This document shows, piece after piece, positions 44,683 to 52,824 of a stretch of 64,000 nucleotides of DNA. The notes under the pieces are model-generated. The model was not told the origin of the DNA and ran no database searches. It saw only the letters and a list, made by a program, of their open reading frames with translations. Each line of letters opens with the position of its first letter. Position 1 is the stretch's first letter. Source of the DNA: Thalassobius sp. I31.1 (GTDB lineage: Bacteria; Pseudomonadota; Alphaproteobacteria; Rhodobacterales; Rhodobacteraceae); assembly GCF_003031585.1 (NCBI RefSeq), contig NZ_PWAA01000053.1, positions 151,118 to 215,117 of the forward strand, read 5' to 3'. Position numbers and translations under genes: made by a program.

Positions 44683-45075
44683 ATGGCGCGACGTAAAAAC
44701 GAACTTCTGACCGAAGTTGAACTGGAATTTATGCAGACCCTCTGGGATCTCGGGGAAGGTACTGTGCGTGAAGTCCACGCCGCCCTGCCGCAGGTTACGC
44801 CCAGGGCCTATACGTCGGTTGCGACGGTGCTGAAAGTTCTGGAAGGCAAAGGTTATGCCAGCAGCGAAAAGAAGGATCGCACGCTGAAATATCGCCCGGC
44901 CTTTGGACGGTCCGCTTATGAGGTAAAGTTCCTGCGCGAAACCTCAGATGCCATGTTTGGCGGTGCGCCGTCTGCCCTGGTTGCACGCCTGATTGAAGAC
45001 GAAAACCTGAGCGAAGAGAATCTGGATGAAATCCGGAAAATCATCGAAGAGAGGATAGGCCGTGATACGCCCTGA
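44683..45075 (+). CDS. BlaI/MecI/CopY-family repressor
   Basis: A 130-residue winged-helix repressor. LTEVELEFMQTLWDLGEGTVREV and AYTSVATVLKVLEGKGY form the DNA-binding part, and a C-terminal helix (about 95-128, NLSEENLDEIRKIIEERI) dimerises. In staphylococci such repressors are cleaved when a BlaR1-type membrane protease is activated. The next gene is an M56 protease and overlaps by 14 bases. No beta-lactamase gene is present, so the controlled target is unknown. Confidence 0.9.
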   Translation: MARRKNELLTEVELEFMQTLWDLGEGTVREVHAALPQVTPRAYTSVATVLKVLEGKGYASSEKKDRTLKYRPAFGRSAYEVKFLRETSDAMFGGAPSALVARLIEDENLSEENLDEIRKIIEERIGRDTP

Positions 45076-46165
45076 AGCCCTGATGAACCTTCTGATTGAT
45101 GCAAATCTGGCGCTGATGATTGCAGCGCTTGCTTTTGCGCTGATCGAAGGCTGCATGAGGCTTGCAGGATACGGCCGTGCTTATTCCGCGCGCCTGCGCC
45201 TGGTGATGGCAGCTGTCTATGTTGTCGCCTTGTCGCCGTTGGTTCTGTTCTTCTTCCGCACATATGGTGGCAGTGAAATTCCCGGGTTTTCCGATGTGAT
45301 GATTTCCCAGTTCCTGAAAGGGAATATTTCGATCCACCCGATTCTTTTTGACGATCTTTTGTCTGCCCGCAGCTCTGCTGTTGCGATGGTCGCTGAAGGG
45401 CGTGCGCCTTTGCTTATCCTGCTGGCTTTCCTTTTGATCGGGGCGGCGCTTGCGCGATTGATCTATGTGGCGATGAACCTGTTTCAGGTCATGTCTTTGG
45501 TACGCGGTGCCATCACTTTACGCCAGATCGGGCGTATCCAGGTTATGGTGTCAGATCGCGTGCATGTGCCGTTTTCCACCCGCGGTCTGCGCCGGTTTTA
45601 CGTGGTTTTACCACAGGATATCCTGATGGATGCACCATTGATGAAAGTGGCGATCGGGCATGAATTGCAGCATATTCGCCAGCGCGATCTTGAATGTGAA
45701 ATTCTGGCCGCCGTGTTGTCGCCGCTGTTCGTGCTGAACCCGGCCTTCTGGTATCTGTCGCAGAAACTGCGGGCCTTGCGTGAATTTGCCTGTGATTTCG
45801 AATATATGCGGCGGTCTGGTTGTGCGCGTGTGGATTATGCGCGCAACCTTGTGAAAGTCGCCGAAGCGGCCTTTCTACAGGCCCCGCAACGCACGATGTT
45901 TGCCTTTTCCGTGCCCTTCGTTGGTCGCAGCCGTCTGTTTTCACGCACAGCACGCAGCGGGTTGAAAACGCGCGTGAACGTGCTTGTGGCAGGCGAAGTG
46001 GGCAAGCCAGGCCAGATGTTGAATATGGGGCTGATGGTGGTGCTGACCGGGATGATTTTGACCGGCACTGCGATGCTGCAGAAATCCACCGGCTGGAGCC
46101 ACGACCGCATCATGATGAGCACGGTCGTGAACCTGGAACGTCTGAATTCGCGCAACAACCCTTAA
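45062..46165 (+). CDS. M56-family membrane metalloprotease (BlaR1-like, no sensor domain)
   Basis: A 367-residue membrane protein. N-terminal helices (about 10-28, 40-60, 110-130) lead to the zinc-protease motif VAIGHELQHIRQRDLECE (HELQH), with the downstream Glu in LREFACDFEY. A last helix lies near 315-340. BlaR1 carries a penicillin-binding sensor of about 250 residues at the C-terminus; here it is absent. The GTG at 45062 overlaps the repressor gene; an ATG at 45083 is an alternative start. It probably cleaves the BlaI-type repressor. Confidence 0.87.
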   Translation: MIRPEALMNLLIDANLALMIAALAFALIEGCMRLAGYGRAYSARLRLVMAAVYVVALSPLVLFFFRTYGGSEIPGFSDVMISQFLKGNISIHPILFDDLLSARSSAVAMVAEGRAPLLILLAFLLIGAALARLIYVAMNLFQVMSLVRGAITLRQIGRIQVMVSDRVHVPFSTRGLRRFYVVLPQDILMDAPLMKVAIGHELQHIRQRDLECEILAAVLSPLFVLNPAFWYLSQKLRALREFACDFEYMRRSGCARVDYARNLVKVAEAAFLQAPQRTMFAFSVPFVGRSRLFSRTARSGLKTRVNVLVAGEVGKPGQMLNMGLMVVLTGMILTGTAMLQKSTGWSHDRIMMSTVVNLERLNSRNNP

Positions 46166-47217
46166 CGGGTTTTATCCGCAATCAGGGCTGTCAGCCGGTA
46201 AAACCCATGTGCCATCTTTGAAAACGGCATCAGCAGGAAAAACGCCAGAACCGTGCCAAGATGGATCGCCAGCAAGGCAGGGACCAGGGGGGAACCTGTC
46301 GCTGCATAAAGCCCCAGGCCGGTTACCGCGACGGCGCATAGCAGCAGGACAGATGCCATTTCCCCACCCCAGACACGCGTGTCACCCAGGTTGCGATCCG
46401 CTTTTGTTTTCAGCCAGGCCAGTTTCGCCGTGCCCAGTGTCAACATGATGCCGCCCGTGACGCCAAACAGTTTCGGCAGGCTGATCAGGGAATAAGGTGC
46501 TTTGATGTCAAAGCCATAATGCAGGATTGTACCGGAAGATGTGGCTGCGAAACACAGAAGAAATCCCCACATCGTCAGCTGATGACCGATTTTACGCAGC
46601 TTTGTGAACCGGTCTTCGTCCTCAAAATTACAGCCTTCCCCATGTCCACCGGACAGGTTCTTCATACGACCGGCATCCACAAAAGCGGCTTTAACCGCAG
46701 TCATTGTCAAACGCCCGCCGTTCACATGGTGCCAATAGCGACGCAGGCTGATTGCGAGACTGCCCAGAGGCAGCAAAAACGCGGGCATAAAGATCGCAAC
46801 CATCATGGAATGAGACAAGGTTGCGTAGAACCCTTCGCCGCCAACAGGCATAACCATGCGGGACAGGGCGAACAGCAGGCTGAAACACAGCACGATCAGC
46901 ACAGTGATTGCCACACCGGATGTGTGAAAGGCTTTTCCAAACTGTGGGGGCCATGCGAAATCCTGCCAACTGTCCTGCCGGACTTCTGCAAGGGCTTTGG
47001 GCAGGTTCAGCGCAAATTCGTGTGGTTCTGTATATTGGCAGGCGTAATAACATCCGCGACAGTTATGACAGAGGTTCGCCAGTTGGGTGATGTCCCCATC
47101 CGCAAAGGCTTTTTGCCGGGTCATGGCGGGAAAGACCGCGCAATACCCTTCGCAATAGCGGCAGGCATTGCAGATCTCGATCTGGCGGCGGGCTTCCTGG
47201 ATGGTGTCAGCGGACAT
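46162..47217 (-). CDS. tcuB: Tricarballylate utilisation iron-sulfur/heme membrane protein
   Basis: A 351-residue protein that takes electrons from TcuA to the quinone pool. The N-terminal half has two 4Fe-4S cysteine sets, EICNACRYCEGYCAVFPA and NLCHNCRGCYYACQ. The C-terminal half has about six membrane helices with histidines for heme (LSHSMMVAIFMPAFLLPLG, IGHQLTMWGFLLCF). The ATG at 47217 overlaps the tcuA stop by 11 bases. The stop overlaps the convergent M56 gene by four. Confidence 0.92.
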   Translation of the reverse strand: MSADTIQEARRQIEICNACRYCEGYCAVFPAMTRQKAFADGDITQLANLCHNCRGCYYACQYTEPHEFALNLPKALAEVRQDSWQDFAWPPQFGKAFHTSGVAITVLIVLCFSLLFALSRMVMPVGGEGFYATLSHSMMVAIFMPAFLLPLGSLAISLRRYWHHVNGGRLTMTAVKAAFVDAGRMKNLSGGHGEGCNFEDEDRFTKLRKIGHQLTMWGFLLCFAATSSGTILHYGFDIKAPYSLISLPKLFGVTGGIMLTLGTAKLAWLKTKADRNLGDTRVWGGEMASVLLLCAVAVTGLGLYAATGSPLVPALLAIHLGTVLAFFLLMPFSKMAHGFYRLTALIADKTR

Positions 47218-48589
47218 AATCTGCGGCCTCTCTGCCGGCAATGCGGCCAAAAACAGTTCCGATGGTCATGCCAAATCCGGCCAAATACCCCTGACCCAAA
47301 ATGGACCCAGCCATGGTTTCACCGGCAGCCCAAAGATTGCGGATGGCGCCGTTCGGTCCTTGCACCTGGGCAGTTTCATCCACCTTGAAGCCAAGGTAGG
47401 TAAACGTCACGCCGGGGCGCAGTTCATAGGCGTAGAACGGGCCATCTTTGATTGGGCGTGCCCAGTTGGTTTTGGGCGGATCCAGTGCATCCGTCGCCAC
47501 GCCATCCAGGTCAGTCGGGTGGAACTCGCCGGGCTGACAGGCGGCGTTGAAATCGGAAACGGTGTTGATCAGCGCGTCTGCGTCCAGGCCCAGTTTCATG
47601 GCAAGTTCCCCAATGCTATCTGCGGTGATTGGGGGGAAGACCGACGGCATGAACAGATCTTTGGATTTGCTGTCAATGATCGAATAGGCCACCTGATCAT
47701 CTTGCGCAGCCACCAGCCGCCCCCAGATGGCATAGCGTTTCGGCCAGACATCTTCGCCCTCATTGTAGAACCGTTTCGCGTGTTTGTTCACGACCACAGA
47801 AAACGGAACACAATCAAGCCGCGTCACAATTCCGCCGTCAAATTTCGGCGCACGCCCATCAATCGCCACCGCGTGACATTGTGTCGGATCACCGATGGAC
47901 TGCACCCCCTGATCCAGCAGATCAAACAGCACATCACCGCGATTATACGGCGTGCCACGGATCAGGAAATTTTCGGCCTCTGGCCCCCAGGCCGCAACCA
48001 GACGTTCGATATTGCCCTGAAATCCGCCAGACGCCACGACAACGGCTCTGGGCGACAGGGACAGATCATCACCCTGATATGTGTAATCCACGCGGGTGAT
48101 TTTGTCGTGTTCCAGTTCCAGATGCGTCACGGGGGCATCATAAAGGACCTGCACGCCAAGGCTTTCAGCCGTGCGATAATAGGCATTCACCAGCGCCTTG
48201 CCGCCGCCCAGGAAAAACGCGTTGGTGCGCGACAGCGACAGGGTGCCGGACAGAGACGGCTGAAACCGCACGCCATGGGCTTCCATCCAGGGCTGGCTGT
48301 CCTGACTGCCCCGAATCGCCATGCGGGCCAGTTTTTCATCCGTGTTGCCTTTGGTCACGCGCAACAGATCGTCGTAATATTCGTCTTCGCCGTAACTGCC
48401 GGTCAGCACGGACAATGGCCCATCATGCATACAGCGGAAATTCCGGGTGTGGCGGGAATTGCCCCCCCGGTATTCCTTTGGCGCGCCTTCCAGAATGAGG
48501 ACACGCGCGCCAGCTTCCGCCGCCGTGATGGCTGCGCAAAGTGCGGCATTGCCGCCCCCAACAATCACAAGATCAGGTTCATTCATCAT
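47207..48589 (-). CDS. tcuA: FAD-dependent tricarballylate dehydrogenase-like protein
   Basis: A 460-residue flavoprotein of the fumarate reductase/succinate dehydrogenase flavoprotein fold. LVIVGGGNAALCAAITAAEAG is the FAD site (GGGNAALCA), RGGNSRHTRNFR is typical of TcuA, and LWAAGETMAGSILGQGYLAG closes it. TcuA oxidises tricarballylate to cis-aconitate in Salmonella. No TcuC transporter or TcuR is adjacent; a ThDP enzyme is the upstream partner, so the substrate may differ. Two ATG codons stand in tandem at 48589 and 48586. Confidence 0.88.
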   Translation of the reverse strand: MMNEPDLVIVGGGNAALCAAITAAEAGARVLILEGAPKEYRGGNSRHTRNFRCMHDGPLSVLTGSYGEDEYYDDLLRVTKGNTDEKLARMAIRGSQDSQPWMEAHGVRFQPSLSGTLSLSRTNAFFLGGGKALVNAYYRTAESLGVQVLYDAPVTHLELEHDKITRVDYTYQGDDLSLSPRAVVVASGGFQGNIERLVAAWGPEAENFLIRGTPYNRGDVLFDLLDQGVQSIGDPTQCHAVAIDGRAPKFDGGIVTRLDCVPFSVVVNKHAKRFYNEGEDVWPKRYAIWGRLVAAQDDQVAYSIIDSKSKDLFMPSVFPPITADSIGELAMKLGLDADALINTVSDFNAACQPGEFHPTDLDGVATDALDPPKTNWARPIKDGPFYAYELRPGVTFTYLGFKVDETAQVQGPNGAIRNLWAAGETMAGSILGQGYLAGFGMTIGTVFGRIAGREAADYVR

Positions 48590-50249
48590 TGGCTTTGAAC
48601 AGATCTTTGCGCAATGTCATCAAGGCTTTGGGGTCAATTTTTGCCTGAATGATCGTGGTTTCATTGCTGTTGATCGCAGCGGTCAGCGCATCGCCAAGTT
48701 CGCCCGGGCCATCAACCCAAATTCCCTTACCGCCACAAAGTTCTGCGAATTTATCATAGCGAGGCGACTGGATCTCAGCGCCCAGCAGGCGGCCACCATA
48801 GAATTCCTGTTGGTAGGCTTTCTCAGCCCCCCAGGCTTCGTTATCCAGCACAACAACCACAATCGGCAGGCTGTGCTGAATCGCCGTTTGGATTTCGATC
48901 ATCGTATAGCCAACCGCACCATCCCCCATCATCGCAACGACGGGACGATCAGGGGCAGCAGCTTTGGCACCGATGGCGGCGGCAAGACCAAAACCAACCA
49001 GACCAAAATCAAGCGGGGTGATCAGTGAAAGCGGTTCGTAATGCGCCAGACGATCCGCGCCTTGCAGACAAGTGTTGCCGGTGTCCAGCGTCACAATCGC
49101 GTTTTCAGGCAGAGCTTCGCGCATCTCAGCCAGGGCACGGCGGGGATGCATGGGAAGGGTCGCGATTTGGGCTTCTTCCGCGCGTTCCGCCAGCAAAGAC
49201 GCCATATCCGCCTTAAACGCATCACGCCAGGCATCGGCATCCGGGCGGCTGGCTTTGCCTGTGACAGCCTCTGCCGTCAGACGCGCATCGGCCTGCACCG
49301 CGACTTCCGCCGGGAAATACCGCCCCACAGCGGACCCTTCCAGATCCACATGGGCGATACGTGTATCCGCGCCCACATAATCATTGGAATGGAAGGTCGA
49401 ATTGAACCCAAGCCGTGCGCCCAGAACAACCATCACGTCGGCTTCTTTGGTCAGGCGACTGGCAACACGGTTGCCGCGCGGGCCTGCCTGACCTGCAAAC
49501 CAGGGGTGGCCATGGCGCATCACATCCGCATGACCGGTTGAGGCCACAACAGGCACCTCCAGCTTTTCAGCAAGGGCGGTCAGCGCATCACGGCCTTTGC
49601 CCCACTTAAAGCCACCGCCCGCAAAGATGACCGGACGCTTCGCCTGAGAGAGCAAAGTCGCGATAGCATCCACATCTTCCGGCGCCGCAGGGCCGGGGCG
49701 GGCGATGTTCACTGGTTTTGCGTCATTCGCGCGCACCATGTCTGAAAACAGATCACGCGGCACATGCAGAACCACCGGGCCTTTGCGCCCGGAATTGGCC
49801 AGGCGGATCGCATCTTCCAGCATGGCTGCAAGGCGGTTCGCATCTGTACACAAAACGGATTTCTTACAGATCGGGGCAAACAGCGCCACCTGATCGACTT
49901 CCTGAAATGTATCTTTCGCGTGGTCACAGCGGCTGATCGCCCCGGCAATGACAACCAGCGGCGAATAGGCCAGCTGCGCTTCGGCAACGGCGGTGACGAT
50001 GTTCACAACACCAGGACCTGCCTGTGCGCCCAGAACGACACCCGGCTTGCCTGTCATACGTGCCCAGGCATCCGCCATATGGCCCGCTGCGCGTTCATCG
50101 CGTGCGCCGACATAATCAATGGCTCCGTCCTTATACATGGCGTCATAAAGTTCCAGCATAGAGCCACCCAACAGACCAAAAACAGTGTCTATTCCGTTGG
50201 CTTTCAGCACATTGTAAGCGGCTTCACCGCCGGTGATCAGATCAGACAT
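48579..50249 (-). CDS. Thiamine-diphosphate-dependent enzyme (acetolactate-synthase-like)
   Basis: A 556-residue ThDP enzyme with the three usual domains. The catalytic Glu is in ARDERAAGHMADAWAR, and the ThDP/Mg motif is GDGAVGYTMIEIQTAIQ, ending LDNEAWG about 27 residues after GDG. A middle domain is present but the FAD-binding features of true acetolactate synthase are not obvious. It decarboxylates or ligates a 2-oxo acid. Its end overlaps tcuA by about 11 bases, so it belongs to the tcu unit. Confidence 0.87.
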   Translation of the reverse strand: MSDLITGGEAAYNVLKANGIDTVFGLLGGSMLELYDAMYKDGAIDYVGARDERAAGHMADAWARMTGKPGVVLGAQAGPGVVNIVTAVAEAQLAYSPLVVIAGAISRCDHAKDTFQEVDQVALFAPICKKSVLCTDANRLAAMLEDAIRLANSGRKGPVVLHVPRDLFSDMVRANDAKPVNIARPGPAAPEDVDAIATLLSQAKRPVIFAGGGFKWGKGRDALTALAEKLEVPVVASTGHADVMRHGHPWFAGQAGPRGNRVASRLTKEADVMVVLGARLGFNSTFHSNDYVGADTRIAHVDLEGSAVGRYFPAEVAVQADARLTAEAVTGKASRPDADAWRDAFKADMASLLAERAEEAQIATLPMHPRRALAEMREALPENAIVTLDTGNTCLQGADRLAHYEPLSLITPLDFGLVGFGLAAAIGAKAAAPDRPVVAMMGDGAVGYTMIEIQTAIQHSLPIVVVVLDNEAWGAEKAYQQEFYGGRLLGAEIQSPRYDKFAELCGGKGIWVDGPGELGDALTAAINSNETTIIQAKIDPKALMTLRKDLFKANDE

Positions 50250-50412
50250 CAGATTTGCCCTTCGTTGAGGTTACAAGTGTCAGGCGTTTGCGGGGCCGCC
50301 AGATGCGCGCCCCGTGATTTTCGCCCAGAAATGGTTTTCCCGCAATTTGTTGCGGGGATTGTTGGTGTGAGGGCTGCCGCAGCAGTACAGGTTTTCGCGT
50401 TGCAGACATCTT

Positions 50413-52824
50413 TCATACATCCTGCCGTGGTCGCAGATTTTCCGGGTCAAACAGGGCATCGTCATGCACGGTGACAGGGATCTCGCGGTTCAGGATCTGC
50501 ACACTTAACCCGTCTTTTGGCGTGCCCTTTTTCACAAAAAGCCAACCCAGGGATTTACCGATGCTGTAGCCGTAACCGCCAGAGGTCGTCAGACCGACGG
50601 GCGCGCCATTCAACAGCACCGGTTCTCCGCCGTGGATGTCAATTTCGTCGTCATGCAGTTCAGCGTAAAACAGCTCCCACTCCGGGTCGCGGGCCAGCAG
50701 GGCATCGCGCCCGGTGAAATCACGCCCGTCTGACACAACGAAACGTTCCAGCCCCACATCAAACGGCCCCACATCTGTGGTTAGCTCGCCACTGGCGCGG
50801 TAAGCGTTTTCCATCCGCATGCCGTTGAACGCATAACTGCCCAGATCCGTCAGGCCGTGTGTGTCACCGGCTTCAAACAGCGCATCATAAAGCGCGCCAA
50901 TCTGATCCAGCGGCGCATGCAATTCCCAGCCAAGTTCTCCAACAAAGCTGACGCGCAGGGCATAACATTTCACGCCCACCACGGTGATTTCCTGACCGGA
51001 CAGCCATGGGAAAGCTTTGTTGGACAGATCTGCATCGGTCAGCTCGGACAAGATTTTACGGGATGCCGGGCCTGACATTGCCAGCATGCCCCAGTCATGG
51101 GACAGGTTCACCATCTGCACATCTTCGCCGTCCTGGATATGGCTTTTGATCCAGTCGAAGTCAGGCGTGGCCCGCGCAATGGGGGAGCCGGTGAAGTAGC
51201 GATCTTCAGCAACCCGCCAGATGGTGACTTCCGTCTCAAACCGCCCCTTATCGGTCAGCAGGTGATTCAGGCTCATCCGGCCATCTTTCGCCGGGATCTT
51301 ATTGGCCGACAGACGATCCAGCAGCTTGCCCGCATCACGCCCGGTGATTTCAAACTGCGCAAACGCACAAAGGTCAATCACACCGGCTGCCTCACGCGTT
51401 GCTTTGGCCTCGTTCAGGGCATTGGCGTGCCAGTTTTGATGGCCCCAGCCGATCTGCTCGACCTCACCGACTTCACCAAAGTAACGCGGACGTTCCCACC
51501 CTGCGACTTCGCCAAAGACCGCGCCTTTCGCGGCCAGACGATCATACAGCACATGACGGTTCAGCGGGCGCAGGCTGTGGAATTGCTTGCCCGGACAAGG
51601 CGTATCATGACGGCGCATGAATTCGTCTTTCGTGCGCTCGACGATATAATTATCTGACGCAAAATTCCCGTAGCGGCGCGGGTCCATGGACCGTGTGTTG
51701 ATCGGGGTTTCCCCATGCACCATCCAATCGGCCAGCACCTTGCCGGCACCACCGCCCCAGGCCAGACCAATGGACGACCCACAGGACAGCCAGACATTCG
51801 GCGCACCCGAAGGCCCGACCAGCATTCCCCCATCCGGTGTATGGGTGATCGCGCCGCGCACCACACGTTTGATGCCCAGTTCCGCAAGGATCGGCATTTT
51901 GTCAAAAGCGACCATCAGGAAATCACCGATGCTGTCGTAATCGGCCTCAAACAGCTCGTTCTCGGCCTGCCAGGGCGCACCCTGCGGCATGGTCCAGACG
52001 GTGGGGCAGACATGGCCTTCGTAAATACCAATCAGGCCGGATTTCTGTTCCTGGCGAATGTAGCCCCCAAAGGAATTGTCACGCATAACGGGCAGTTCCG
52101 GGCGGTCCGCGAATTCAGGCACTGTGTCAGTCACCAGGTAATGGTGCAGGCAGGACACAGACGGGATCTTCAGCCCGAACCATTCACCGACCTGGTTTGC
52201 ATAAGACCCCGCTGCAATAACGATATGTTCTGCCAGAACTTCGCCTTTTTCGGTCTGCAGCAGCCACATATCGCCCTTTCGGGAGGCGCCTTTCACCTGG
52301 TTGTGACGTTCAATCTTTGCACCCCGTGCACGGGTGGCCGCGGCCAGCGCCATGGTGACAGAACTGGGATCAATATGCCCGTCTTCAAAGGTCTGAATGG
52401 CGGCTTTGACGTCGTCCACTTTGTAAAACGGGTTGCCTTTGGCGACCTCATCCGGCCCGACAAGCTCCATCGGCAGGTCAAGCAAACGCCCAACCCCCAT
52501 GATGGATTTCATCCAATCCACCTCGTCATCGGTGGTCGCAATGCGAAAGCCGCCAACTTCGTGCCAGCCAATGCTTTGCCCGGTTTCCTTTTCAACGCGT
52601 TTATAGGTTTCAAGCGATGTTTTATTGATCCAGCCCGCAACACGTGATCCGACAGCATGGGCAATTTGTCCGGCGGCGTGCCACGTGGAACCAGACGTCA
52701 GTTCTGCCTTTTCAAACAGAATGGTATCGGTCCAGCCATTTTCGGCCAGCTGAAATTGCGCGGCCACGCCCATGATCCCGCCACCGATAATGGCGACCTG
52801 CGTTGTACGGATTGTATCAGACAT
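50413..52824 (-). CDS. FAD/GcvT-type demethylating dehydrogenase (dimethylglycine/sarcosine dehydrogenase family)
   Basis: An 803-residue protein with two parts: an N-terminal DAO-type FAD domain (about 1-400) and a C-terminal GcvT-like aminomethyl-folate domain (about 430-803). The FAD site is VAIIGGGIMGVAAQ. The His in GSTWHAAGQ matches the covalent-FAD His of dimethylglycine dehydrogenase. It oxidises an N-methyl group and loads the C1 unit on tetrahydrofolate. I chose the ATG at 52824 just before the FAD fold; it overlaps the frameshifted paralog by eight bases. Confidence 0.9.
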   Translation of the reverse strand: MSDTIRTTQVAIIGGGIMGVAAQFQLAENGWTDTILFEKAELTSGSTWHAAGQIAHAVGSRVAGWINKTSLETYKRVEKETGQSIGWHEVGGFRIATTDDEVDWMKSIMGVGRLLDLPMELVGPDEVAKGNPFYKVDDVKAAIQTFEDGHIDPSSVTMALAAATRARGAKIERHNQVKGASRKGDMWLLQTEKGEVLAEHIVIAAGSYANQVGEWFGLKIPSVSCLHHYLVTDTVPEFADRPELPVMRDNSFGGYIRQEQKSGLIGIYEGHVCPTVWTMPQGAPWQAENELFEADYDSIGDFLMVAFDKMPILAELGIKRVVRGAITHTPDGGMLVGPSGAPNVWLSCGSSIGLAWGGGAGKVLADWMVHGETPINTRSMDPRRYGNFASDNYIVERTKDEFMRRHDTPCPGKQFHSLRPLNRHVLYDRLAAKGAVFGEVAGWERPRYFGEVGEVEQIGWGHQNWHANALNEAKATREAAGVIDLCAFAQFEITGRDAGKLLDRLSANKIPAKDGRMSLNHLLTDKGRFETEVTIWRVAEDRYFTGSPIARATPDFDWIKSHIQDGEDVQMVNLSHDWGMLAMSGPASRKILSELTDADLSNKAFPWLSGQEITVVGVKCYALRVSFVGELGWELHAPLDQIGALYDALFEAGDTHGLTDLGSYAFNGMRMENAYRASGELTTDVGPFDVGLERFVVSDGRDFTGRDALLARDPEWELFYAELHDDEIDIHGGEPVLLNGAPVGLTTSGGYGYSIGKSLGWLFVKKGTPKDGLSVQILNREIPVTVHDDALFDPENLRPRQDV

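Noticed and set aside
47168..48598. A 476-codon plus-strand frame opposite tcuA
   Set aside because: It is antisense to a well-supported flavoprotein and has no recognisable domain.
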